Positions 37,619-47,149 of a DNA stretch of 64,000 nucleotides are shown here, one piece after another. Made by a program: the position numbers and the translations under genes. The DNA lies in assembly GCF_008329435.1 (NCBI RefSeq), contig NZ_NPKN01000004.1:274861-338860 (forward strand), written 5' to 3'. Origin of the DNA: Rhodanobacter sp. T12-5. GTDB taxonomy: Bacteria > Pseudomonadota > Gammaproteobacteria > Xanthomonadales > Rhodanobacteraceae. Position 1 is the first letter of the stretch, and every line of letters begins with the position of its first letter. The notes beneath the pieces were generated by a model. The model ran no database searches. It worked only from the letters and a program-made list of their open reading frames with translations, and had not been told where the DNA came from.

Positions 37619-37649
37619 AAAGCCGCCCGTTCTACGGGCGGCTTTTTTT
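37619..37649 (+). terminator. Intrinsic terminator after the YbaY-like gene
   Basis: AGCCGCCCGT and ACGGGCGGCT form a 10-bp stem with loop TCT, followed by seven T residues. It starts 26 bp past the stop. Confidence 0.92.
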
Positions 37650-37713
37650 CGGGTCTGGCATCGACGGCATATGGCGGGAATGTTCCACGGGTCCCGGACC
37701 TGTTGCGAAAAAA

Positions 37714-37744
37714 AAGGCCGCCTGCGCGAGCAGGCGGCCTTTTC
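37714..37744 (-). terminator. Terminator of the autotransporter esterase (bidirectional hairpin)
   Basis: AAGGCCGCCTGC/GCAGGCGGCCTT form a 12-bp stem around GCGA, with A and T runs on both sides. On the minus strand it lies 17-47 bp past the esterase stop and continues into TTTTTT. Confidence 0.9.
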
Positions 37745-37760
37745 GTTGCGCGGCATGAAC

Positions 37761-39779
37761 TCAGAACTTCACTCTGAAGCCCATGTTGAAGCTGTTGTAC
37801 TTCTGGGAGCTGTCGCTGAAGTGGCCGTTGTAGCCGATCCAGCTGGTCATGGTCGGGGTGAGCTCGGCAGACAGTCCCAGGTCGACCGTGCCCCAGTTCT
37901 TGTCCGGCGTGAAACCGGTCAGCGCAAACGTGCCGTTCAAGCCATTCAGACCCGCCGTGATCTCACGCGAGTCGGCCTTGCTGTCGCGGTTCCAGGCCAG
38001 TTCGGCATACGGCGAAAGCACCGTGTTGCCGACGTTCCAGTGACCCTGAAGGCGCCAGCCGAGGCTGGCGATCAGCGCGTCGCGCTGTTGCCGTCCGAAC
38101 CACATCGAGCTGCTGTCGTTGCCGCCTTCGGTATAACCGTTGACCTTGACGGTCTGCCATTCGACCGTGGCGAACGGGCCGGTGCGCAGGCTGTTGAAAT
38201 CGAACCACCAGCCACCGGTGACGCCACCGCCGAGATGCGAGCCATCGGCCTTGCCGCTCTCGGTGCGGCGCATCGTGCCTAGGTCGATGCGGCGCTCGAT
38301 GTCCTTGAAGTTGGACTGGCCGAAATCCGCGTAACCGCCGACGTAACCGCCGCCGACGTGATAGGTCAGGTAGCCGAGGCCGCTGATGTCCTGCAGCTTG
38401 TAGCCACCGCCGCCGGAGAAGTTGGCGTTGCTCTGGCCGATACCCAGTGCAATGCCGGCTGAGACGTTGTCCGTCGCATGGGCATCGACGCCGAGGGTGA
38501 GGTTGAAGTTGTCGCTGTTGGTTTTCGGCGAGCCATTGCTGGCGTCGAAACGCTGCTGGCCGTAGTCGATGTTGACGAAGGTACGGGTGTCGCCGCCGGC
38601 ACTGTCGACCAGCATCTGGTTGCGGATGGCGCGGGTCTGCGTGGCGCTGGCGGCCAGCGGTGCCTCGCCGAGCAGGGAGATTTGCCCGGGTGCCTGCAGG
38701 ACCGACACCACATATTGACTGAGCAACGCGTGCGCGGCGGTGGTCGGGTGCACGCCGTCGGCAAACACATAGCTCTGGTCGGCACCCGCGGCATAGGTGT
38801 ACGGCAAGCCCGAACCCTGAGGGCCGCACTGCACGGAACTGGAGCCGGCACCGCAGGCCGGGGCGACCGCGTTGGTGAAGCCGTAAGCGGTGGGATTGGC
38901 GACCACCTCGGACAGCAGGCCGTAGGCATTGATCGGGATGATGCCGACGCCGAGCTGGCCGATGCCCGAGTTGAGCTGGCCGTTGAAGATCTGGCTCAGG
39001 CCGGTCAGCCCTGCGGCAGCCTGCGCCCCCTGCGCGGCGGCGGAAGGCGTGGTGCCGATGTTGGGGAGGTTGAAGACCAGGATGTTCTTGACTCCGGCGG
39101 CCTGCAGCTGGCCGATCAACTTCACTTCCTGCTGGGCGGCCGCGGCGATGTTCGCCTGTGCCTGCGCGGAGGTCTCCAGCGCCGCCACGCCGGCTTGCGC
39201 AGCCACGGCGGCGTTGACCTGCTGGGTAACGATCGGAGTGATCTGGGCGATGAATCCCGGCACGGCGCTCGCCGGGAGGCCACCGGCCTGTGCCGCTGCC
39301 ACCTGGCCGGCGATCGTCTGCTGGATCAGCTGCTGCGCAACGGCGCCCGCACCGGTGGCCGTCGCGTGATAGAAAATGTCATTGGCGCCGCCCCAGATCG
39401 AATACAGCGCGTTGCGGTCCACCGTGCCGCCAGCCAGATAGGCATCGACCTGGCCGGTCAACGTCGGGACTGCCGCGGGCGTGCCGGGCGAGTTGCTGTT
39501 GACGCCCGCGCCACCCCAGGCGAAATCGCTGCCGCCGGCCAGCGAAGGGCTGAGAGTCAAACCCAGGTGATCGGCGACGTTTTCGATCGCGACGTGGCCG
39601 GGGTTGGTCGTGAAGCGCAGCGGCGGCTGGATGCCGGGAGCGGTAGCCAGCGAAATGTTGCCGTTGTCGCTGAGGCTGTCGCCGAACACGACGACCTGGC
39701 TGAATTCGGTGGCGGCGGCAGCACTGCTGAACAGCAAGGTGGCGGCGATGGCGCCGGCCAGGTGGCGGGTACGGAACAT
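37761..39779 (-). CDS. GDSL-type autotransporter esterase (EstA-like)
   Basis: The 672-residue type V secreted esterase carries a signal peptide ending SSAAAATEF. The SGNH hydrolase passenger starts FSQVVVFGDSLSDNGN (nucleophile Ser in GDSLSD), has the GGANDIFYH block with the conserved Asn, and the catalytic Asp/His in FADGVHPTTAAHALLSQ. The last 270 residues are a 12-stranded beta-barrel with alternating Gly/aromatic strands, ending in the outer-membrane signature YNSFNMGFRVKF. It should be displayed on the cell surface and hydrolyse short-chain lipids. In Pseudomonas EstA influences motility and rhamnolipids. The ATG at 39779 has AGGAG 8 bp upstream; the alternative GTG at 39788 overlaps it. 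Confidence 0.95.
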   Translation of the reverse strand: MFRTRHLAGAIAATLLFSSAAAATEFSQVVVFGDSLSDNGNISLATAPGIQPPLRFTTNPGHVAIENVADHLGLTLSPSLAGGSDFAWGGAGVNSNSPGTPAAVPTLTGQVDAYLAGGTVDRNALYSIWGGANDIFYHATATGAGAVAQQLIQQTIAGQVAAAQAGGLPASAVPGFIAQITPIVTQQVNAAVAAQAGVAALETSAQAQANIAAAAQQEVKLIGQLQAAGVKNILVFNLPNIGTTPSAAAQGAQAAAGLTGLSQIFNGQLNSGIGQLGVGIIPINAYGLLSEVVANPTAYGFTNAVAPACGAGSSSVQCGPQGSGLPYTYAAGADQSYVFADGVHPTTAAHALLSQYVVSVLQAPGQISLLGEAPLAASATQTRAIRNQMLVDSAGGDTRTFVNIDYGQQRFDASNGSPKTNSDNFNLTLGVDAHATDNVSAGIALGIGQSNANFSGGGGYKLQDISGLGYLTYHVGGGYVGGYADFGQSNFKDIERRIDLGTMRRTESGKADGSHLGGGVTGGWWFDFNSLRTGPFATVEWQTVKVNGYTEGGNDSSSMWFGRQQRDALIASLGWRLQGHWNVGNTVLSPYAELAWNRDSKADSREITAGLNGLNGTFALTGFTPDKNWGTVDLGLSAELTPTMTSWIGYNGHFSDSSQKYNSFNMGFRVKF

Positions 39780-39887
39780 GGGTAACACTCCTGTGGCCGA
39801 AATGGCCTTGTTATCTGCGCGTTACGTTAATCCACCCCATACGGAAGCGCATGCTGCATTGCAGCGCGCTTCCGCGTGCTGGCTGCG

Positions 39888-42212
39888 TCAGCGTTTGGCG
39901 GCCCGCGCCAGGGCGTCGGCGAAGGCGCTGTTGGCCGGGGCAGGCGCGGGTTTCGGCGCGCTGTTGCCGGCGCGCCCGCCGTTGCGGACGTCGCGCTTGC
40001 CATCAGTGTTGCCGCCAGCTGGCCGCCCGCCGCGCGCCTGCCCGGGTTCGTCGTCCAGCCGCATGCTGAGGCCGATGCGCTGGCGCGGCAGGTCGACCTC
40101 CATCACTTTCACCTTGACGATGTCGCCGGCCTTCACCGCATCGCGTGGGTCCTTGACGAAGCTGTGCGACAGTGCCGAGACGTGCACCAGCCCATCCTGG
40201 TGCACGCCGATGTCGACGAATGCGCCGAACGCGGCCACGTTGGTGACGCGGCCTTCGAGGATCATGCCGGGCGTGAGGTCCTTAACGTCCTCGACGCCTT
40301 CGGCAAAGCTGGGAGCGACGAACTCGGGGCGCGGATCGCGGCCAGGCTTTTCCAGCTCCTTGAGGATGTCGCGCACGGTCGGCACCCCGAACTTCTCGTC
40401 GGTGAACTGCTCGGGCTTGAGGCCGCGCAGGAAGCTCGCGTCGCCGATGATGTTGCGTACTTCACGTCCGCACTGGGCGATGATCCGCTCGACCACCGGA
40501 TACGCTTCCGGGTGCACCGAGCTGGCGTCCAGCGGATTGTCGCCGCCGGACACGCGCAGGAAGCCGGCGCATTGCTCGAACGCCTTGTCGCCCAGCCGCG
40601 GTACTTTCAGCAGCGACTTGCGATTGACGAACGGGCCATTCGCGTCGCGATGTTTCACCACGTTCTCGGCCACCGACGCGGACAATCCGGCCACGCGCGA
40701 CAGCAATGCGGCGGAGGCAGTGTTCACGTCCACGCCGACCGCATTGACGCAATCCTCGACGCGCGCATCCAGCGCGCGCGCCAGCTTGATCTGGTTCACG
40801 TCGTGCTGGTATTGGCCCACGCCGATCGCCTTCGGCTCGATCTTCACCAGTTCGGCCAGCGGGTCCTGCAGGCGGCGCGCGATCGAGACGGCGCCGCGCA
40901 GGCTCACGTCCAGTTCCGGGAACTCCTTCGCGGCCAATTCGGAGGCGGAGTACACCGATGCGCCGGCCTCGCTCACCACGATCTTCGACAGCTTCGCATC
41001 AGCCAGCTTCTTGATCAGCTCGGCGGCCAGCTTGTCGGTCTCGCGTGAGCCGGTACCGTTGCCGATGGCGATCAGATCCACGTTGTGCTGCTTGCACAGC
41101 CGGGCCAACGACACCAGCGATTCGTTCCACTGCCGCCGAGGTTCCAGCGGGTAGATCGTGTCGGTGGCCAGCAGCTTGCCGGTGGCATCGACTACCGCCA
41201 CCTTGCAGCCGGTGCGGATGCCCGGGTCCAGCCCCATCACGGTCTTCGCGCCGGCCGGCGCGGCCAGCATCAGGTCCTTGAGATTGTCGCCGAACACGCG
41301 GATCGCCTCGTCCTCGGCACCCTCGCGCACGCGGCCGAACAGGTCCAGGGTGAGATGCAGGTGCAGCTTCACGCGCCAGGTCAGGCGCACGGTCTCGCGC
41401 AGCCACGCGTCGGCGGCGCGGCCCTGGTTGCGGATGTTGGCGTGCGCCGCAACGCGGCCTTCACCTTCGGCGTGGCCCTGCTCGCTGTCGGCGGCCGGTG
41501 CGAGCTCGAGTTCGATCACGCCTTCGTTGCGGGCGCGCATCAGGGCCAGCAGGCGGTGCGAGGGAATCTTGCCGATCGGCTCGACATGGTCGAAGTAGTC
41601 GCGGAATTTCGCGCCCTCGTTCTCCTTGCCTTCGACCACCCTGGCGCGGATCTGCCCCTGCGCCCACAACCAGTCGCGCAGCTCGCCGACCAGGTGCGCA
41701 TCTTCGGCGATCGATTCCATCAGGATTGCGCGCGCGCCGTCGAGCGCGGCGCGTACGTCGGCAACACCTTTTTCGGTGTCGACGAAGGCTTCGGCGAACG
41801 CTTCGGGCGATCGCGTGGGATCCTCGCGCAGGCCCAGCGCCAGCGGTTCCAGCCCGGCTTCGCGCGCGATCTGCGCCTTGGTCCGGCGCTTGGGCTTGAA
41901 CGGCAGGTACAAGTCCTCCAGCCGCGCCTTGGTATCGGCAGCGAGCAGGTCGGCCTTCAACGCATCATCGAGCTTGCCTTGTTCCTCGACACTGGCAAGG
42001 ATCGCCGCGCGGCGTTCTTCCAGCTCGCGCAGGTAGCGCAGGCGCTCTTCCAGCAGGCGCAGCTGAGTATCGTCGAGACCGCCGGTGACTTCCTTGCGAT
42101 AGCGCGCGATGAACGGCACGGTGGCACCGCCGTCGAGCAGGTCGACGGCAGCACGCACCTGGACGGTGCTGGCGGCGATATCGTTGGCGATGCGTTGTTC
42201 GATGCTTTGCAT
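39888..42212 (-). CDS. tex: Transcription accessory protein Tex (S1 RNA-binding)
   Basis: The 774-residue protein is full length (E. coli YhgF 773). Its order is an N-terminal helical region, a YqgF/RuvX-like RNase H fold ([22 protein letters not shown]), helix-hairpin-helix repeats ([39 protein letters not shown]), and an S1 domain near residue 650 ([37 protein letters not shown], here in parts). The tail is poorly conserved and rich in Arg/Gly/Pro/Ala. Tex binds nucleic acids and affects transcription and virulence gene expression. The ATG at 42212 fits the family N-terminus ([14 protein letters not shown]). It appears monocistronic. Confidence 0.96.
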   Translation of the reverse strand: MQSIEQRIANDIAASTVQVRAAVDLLDGGATVPFIARYRKEVTGGLDDTQLRLLEERLRYLRELEERRAAILASVEEQGKLDDALKADLLAADTKARLEDLYLPFKPKRRTKAQIAREAGLEPLALGLREDPTRSPEAFAEAFVDTEKGVADVRAALDGARAILMESIAEDAHLVGELRDWLWAQGQIRARVVEGKENEGAKFRDYFDHVEPIGKIPSHRLLALMRARNEGVIELELAPAADSEQGHAEGEGRVAAHANIRNQGRAADAWLRETVRLTWRVKLHLHLTLDLFGRVREGAEDEAIRVFGDNLKDLMLAAPAGAKTVMGLDPGIRTGCKVAVVDATGKLLATDTIYPLEPRRQWNESLVSLARLCKQHNVDLIAIGNGTGSRETDKLAAELIKKLADAKLSKIVVSEAGASVYSASELAAKEFPELDVSLRGAVSIARRLQDPLAELVKIEPKAIGVGQYQHDVNQIKLARALDARVEDCVNAVGVDVNTASAALLSRVAGLSASVAENVVKHRDANGPFVNRKSLLKVPRLGDKAFEQCAGFLRVSGGDNPLDASSVHPEAYPVVERIIAQCGREVRNIIGDASFLRGLKPEQFTDEKFGVPTVRDILKELEKPGRDPRPEFVAPSFAEGVEDVKDLTPGMILEGRVTNVAAFGAFVDIGVHQDGLVHVSALSHSFVKDPRDAVKAGDIVKVKVMEVDLPRQRIGLSMRLDDEPGQARGGRPAGGNTDGKRDVRNGGRAGNSAPKPAPAPANSAFADALARAAKR

Positions 42213-42388
42213 GAGCGATTTTCTATTCCTTGCGACGGCCTGGTGGTTCGCCGGATTGAACGGGATCAAGCCGTCGATGATAGCAAGCGGTCTTTCGTTT
42301 CGATGCTCGGCGCGCGCGGTTCTTCAGCACTGCTCGCGCGAGCCACAGCCGCCTCGCTGGCTTCGGCAGGCGACCGCCGATGGCCGCG

Positions 42389-42868
42389 TCACCGCGAAGG
42401 AGTGCGCCGGGGTTGCACTCGCCGCTCGGCGGATTGGCGCCGCTCGGCCATCCGGTTGTCGATCGGGGCTGCGCCCTTCGAGTCGATTCCAGCCCCGGCA
42501 AATGCGGCAGGTGAAGCTTGCTGCCGGTGCACCATGCCGACGAAGCGATAGCCAAGACAGTTCACGGTGGCGATATACCGTGGTTGCCGCGAGGAATCGC
42601 CGAGGGCGTGGCGCAGTTGCGAGATGACGCGGCTCAGCACTCCCGGCGTCACGTTGCGGTGGCCCCACGCCGAATCGAGCAGCGCATTCTTGTCGAGCAT
42701 CGTGCCGGCGTGTTCGAGCAACATGACCAGCACGGTATAGGCCTTGGGCTCCACCAGCACCGGTTGGCCAGCGCGCTCGAGCCGATGAGCGCGAGGTTCG
42801 ACGACGATGTCGTCGCATCGGTAAACCCAGCCATCGCCTGGCGCGGGCAAGATCGTGTTCGTGACCAT
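42389..42868 (-). CDS. OmpR/CadC-type winged-helix DNA-binding protein, no sensor domain
   Basis: The 159-residue protein has a trans_reg_C winged helix at about residues 15-112: DIVVEPRAHRLERAGQPVLVEPKAYTVLVMLLEHAG, then NVTPGVLSRVISQLRHALGD (recognition helix) and IATVNCLGYRFVG. There is no receiver domain, and no membrane segment follows. The remaining 45 residues are Arg/Ala-rich and look disordered. CadC-type regulators normally have a C-terminal membrane and sensor part, so this is a stand-alone DNA-binding unit or a truncated relative. The start at 42868 is the ATG closest to the domain. It diverges from the secreted 104-residue protein at 43171, a possible target. Confidence 0.82.
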   Translation of the reverse strand: MVTNTILPAPGDGWVYRCDDIVVEPRAHRLERAGQPVLVEPKAYTVLVMLLEHAGTMLDKNALLDSAWGHRNVTPGVLSRVISQLRHALGDSSRQPRYIATVNCLGYRFVGMVHRQQASPAAFAGAGIDSKGAAPIDNRMAERRQSAERRVQPRRTPSR

Positions 42869-43170
42869 GATCAGGTCCCGTTGTACGGCCCCTGCCATGC
42901 AAGCATGCCCTCGGCAACGGAGGATGTCACCCCTGTCTGATGGCATGAGTGCGCGGCCTCGTCGCTGCCCGAAACCGGTACCCCTTCGGCGACCCGCGTG
43001 ACCGATTCGATACATGTTGCGAGGCGGAATTCCTGACCAGGGTTCCACCGCCAAGGGCGCCGGCAATCATCGAATTTTCCGCGGATTTCCTACGCAAATA
43101 CCTCATGCAGCTTGTGCGGCGTCGGCTTATGTTTCGCCAACGGACATCGCCTGTCCGTCAGGAGGCTTCC
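42869..43170. other. Divergent intergenic region between the winged-helix gene and the secreted protein gene
   Basis: About 300 bp lie between two divergent starts. I see no gene with family features and no clear consensus promoter. A good AGGAGG ribosome site at its right end belongs to the gene at 43171. Confidence 0.5.
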
Positions 43171-43485
43171 ATGAAATATTCAATCCTTGCCGCCACGGTT
43201 GCACTCGGCCTGGCTTGCGCCGACAGCGCCAGCGCCAGCGCGGCCCAATACGAGACATACAGCGTCGACTTGCATTTCGGCTACGGCCTGCGTGCCCTGG
43301 TCGCGCATTCACCGGCCGGGTACGCGCAAGCGCAACGGGACGCCGACAGAGCCGAGGGCGCACGGCACGTGGGGCTTGGTCCGCTGACGATCGTGACGGT
43401 GGCGGTCGACAACTCCACCGGCATGGCGAAACAAATCCGCTGGGTCGCCCCGGCCAACACGGTTGCCGTCGTCAACATCCACTGA
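43171..43485 (+). CDS. Small secreted protein of unknown function
   Basis: The 104-residue protein begins with a Sec signal peptide (MKYSILAATVALGLACADSASASA, cleavage near residue 24). It continues as a roughly 80-residue mature part with LHFGYGLRALVAHSPAGYAQ and LGPLTIVTVAVDNSTGMAKQIRWVAPANTVAVVNIH. The AGGAGG ribosome site ideally placed before the ATG at 43171 strongly supports expression. No cysteine remains in the mature part and no known family is recognised. Divergent pairing with a winged-helix regulator suggests it may be its target. That is inference only. Confidence 0.75.
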   Translation: MKYSILAATVALGLACADSASASAAQYETYSVDLHFGYGLRALVAHSPAGYAQAQRDADRAEGARHVGLGPLTIVTVAVDNSTGMAKQIRWVAPANTVAVVNIH

Positions 43486-43548
43486 TCCGGACAAGGCCGA
43501 ATCGCGGCAGGGACTGACCTGCATGACGTCAGTCCCCACCGACCTGGT

Positions 43549-44322
43549 TCAGGCGCTGAAGGAGTTGTTGTCGCCCGGTGACGCCTGGCTCGACTTGAAT
43601 TCGCTGGCCCGGCCGTTCAGCACCAGCGTGCCGACCATCATGTCGTGCAGGCCCTGCTTGCGCCGGGTCCAGGCGACCATCAGCAGGCCGATCAGAAGGA
43701 TGAGCGCGCTGATGAGCTTGGCGCCGTAGCGACCCAGCGCGCGCGGAAAGCTGATCCGCTGTCCCTGCAGGTCGGTGACCCGGATGCCCAGCGCGAGCTT
43801 GCCCACGGTGGCTTGCCAGGCGGAGCTTTCGCAGAGCGCGAAATACACCCAGGCGATCACGATGCTGATCACGGTGGCCGGCCACATCACGGACCAGTAC
43901 TGCATCTGTGCGGCGTGAATGGCTGCCATGTCGCCGGCGGCGTTGCTGACCGCCAGGGTCATCGCTTCCTTCGCGGCGTCCGCGCCGAACATCTTCTCGA
44001 CCAGTGTGCTGGGAATCCACAGCACGATGGCGTCGAGGATGTACGCCGCGAAGCGCTTCCAGAAGCCGGCATAGTCCTCCAGCGCGGCCGTGGTCATCTG
44101 CGGCAGAGGTGTCGCGGGCGGGACGGCGGCGCCGGCCGACGTCGATGCCGCTGCGCTGCCCGCCTCCCCGGGAAACAGCACCGACAGCGGCTGCCAGTCG
44201 GCCAGGCCTTCGTACCATGCCAGGTCCGCCGGACTCACCTGGCCGCTGCGCAGCCACTGGCGGACATCGTCTTCCTTGTACGGGCCATGGCGTTCGCCGT
44301 CGCGGCCGATCCAGATTTCCAT
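43549..44322 (-). CDS. GYF_2-RDD family membrane protein
   Basis: The 257-residue protein combines an N-terminal GYF_2-like domain (MEIWIGRDGERHGPYKEDDVRQWL, then WYEGLADWQPLS; residues 1-50) with a C-terminal RDD domain. The Ala/Pro-rich linker is about 35 residues. The RDD part begins AGFWKRFAAYILDAIVLW, where R and D of the name motif are visible, and ends with TRRKQGLHDMMVGTLVL. Three to four membrane spans are predicted. RDD proteins are often ion or small-molecule transport related. The GYF_2 head is thought to bind proline-rich peptides. No operon partner is clear; mnmG ends 114 bp upstream. Confidence 0.88.
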   Translation of the reverse strand: MEIWIGRDGERHGPYKEDDVRQWLRSGQVSPADLAWYEGLADWQPLSVLFPGEAGSAAASTSAGAAVPPATPLPQMTTAALEDYAGFWKRFAAYILDAIVLWIPSTLVEKMFGADAAKEAMTLAVSNAAGDMAAIHAAQMQYWSVMWPATVISIVIAWVYFALCESSAWQATVGKLALGIRVTDLQGQRISFPRALGRYGAKLISALILLIGLLMVAWTRRKQGLHDMMVGTLVLNGRASEFKSSQASPGDNNSFSA

Positions 44323-44435
44323 CGTGCACTCCCCATGCTGATAAAAGCCGCATGATGCCATGATCGGCGCGGCCGTCGTGTGCCGGAGGCACGTGGGCGC
44401 GCCGGCCCGTCGAAAGCCTGTGCCGGCTTCGCCGT

Positions 44436-46310
<1,875 letters not shown>

Positions 46311-46507
46311 CGGACTGACCTGGGCGCGCGAAAAGTGACGAAACAGGGCGCCATGGTAACGCCATCGGCAGCGTGCCAGCCGCCGTTGCATTCCATGGCA
46401 TGTTTCCTGCTTGATAAAACCTGCACTTTCACGGGCAGACGCAGTGCGGCAACGCACGCCGAGGTCGGACGGACAGGGGTTCGATCGCGTACCAGGAAAG
46501 GAAGCAT

Positions 46508-46539
46508 GACGGCACCCTTCGGGGTGCCGTCGCCTTTTG
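46508..46539 (+). terminator. Orphan intrinsic terminator (plus strand)
   Basis: GACGGCACCC and GGGTGCCGTC pair over 10 bp with a UUCG tetraloop, followed by GCCTTTTG. No plus-strand gene is recognised upstream. Confidence 0.75.
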
Positions 46540-46548
46540 TGGAGTCGC

Positions 46549-46588
46549 AAAAGACAAGACCCCGCGGCTTGGCGGCCGCGGGGTCTTG
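46549..46588 (-). terminator. Orphan intrinsic terminator (minus strand)
   Basis: CAAGACCCCGCGGC and GCCGCGGGGTCTTG form a 14-bp stem with a 6-base loop. On the minus strand the stem is followed by TCTTTTG. No convincing minus-strand gene lies upstream between 46590 and 46890. Confidence 0.75.
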
Positions 46589-46826
46589 TGCTGATAGATC
46601 TGGCGCTCGGCGGGTCTCAGGAACAGGGGGAATCCAGGATGACCGTATTGCCGAGCACCAGAAACCGGAAATGTCGGCCGCGAAAGCATCTCTGCTGGCG
46701 CGAAGTGCAGGCCGATATTCGCCGCGAACGCGTGAACACGAGGTGACTAAAAAAGGATTTTGTGTCCCGCCGCAGCAACAATTGACGTGGCGCGTCAGGT
46801 GCGTGACGGAGGACACAATCGGCATC

Positions 46827-46842
46827 TGTGACGCGCGTCACA
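46827..46842. promoter_or_regulatory. Perfect CRP/Clp-type palindrome
   Basis: TGTGACGCGCGTCACA is a perfect 16-bp palindrome with the TGTGA-N6-TCACA consensus of the CRP family (Clp in Xanthomonas). It is centred about 60 bp before the ATG of the 59-residue gene at 46895 and far from other starts. Confidence 0.65.
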
Positions 46843-46894
46843 AATGGCATGCTCGATGCATCGTCGTCCTCACCAAACCACTGAGGGTTGCGTC

Positions 46895-47074
46895 ATGGGC
46901 TTCGATTTCGAACGGGTATATCCGCATCACGACTTGCTGATCGAGGTGGGCCAGGTCGAGATGGCGATTGAAGGTTTGAACACGCGTGAAGACAGTGAGC
47001 GCGGCATGCTGCAGCCGGGCCTGGAGTCGCGCCTGCAAAGTCTGCTGGAAGCGCTCGACCATCTGGCCGTCTGA
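46895..47074 (+). CDS. Small hypothetical acidic protein
   Basis: The 59-residue protein starts MGFDFERVYPHHDLLIEVGQVEM and has two amphipathic helices (IEGLNTREDSERGM and LESRLQSLLEALDHLAV). It is soluble, acidic and without a signal peptide. A GAGGG ribosome site lies before the ATG at 46895, and a perfect CRP-type palindrome lies about 60 bp upstream, which together make a real gene likely. No family is recognised. It converges with pepN across 75 bp. Confidence 0.6.
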   Translation: MGFDFERVYPHHDLLIEVGQVEMAIEGLNTREDSERGMLQPGLESRLQSLLEALDHLAV

Positions 47075-47149
47075 ATGAAAAATCCGCCGGTGTACGTGGC
47101 GACGCAGTCACGTACACCACGGCGGCATGGCTAGGTCGTGCAGGCCTGG

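Larger units (their letters stand above)
46311..46894. other. 584-bp gene-free interval with two strong terminator hairpins
   Basis: The interval lies between the mnmG start and a small plus-strand gene. It contains two perfect hairpins (listed separately), one oriented for plus-strand and one mainly for minus-strand termination, and a CRP-like palindrome at its right end. No open frame here shows family features or a good ribosome site. No tRNA cloverleaf could be built. Terminators without an obvious gene leave room for one or two small RNAs. Confidence 0.55.

Noticed and set aside
46440..46510. Possible tRNA or tmRNA end (GGGGTTCGATCGCGTACCA)
   Set aside because: A T-loop-like string and CCA are present, but no matching acceptor stem, D-arm or anticodon arm can be built upstream.
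46617..46850. 77-residue minus-strand frame ending near the orphan terminator
   Set aside because: It is Arg/Cys/Phe-rich with no ribosome site or conserved pattern, and overlaps the CRP-like palindrome.
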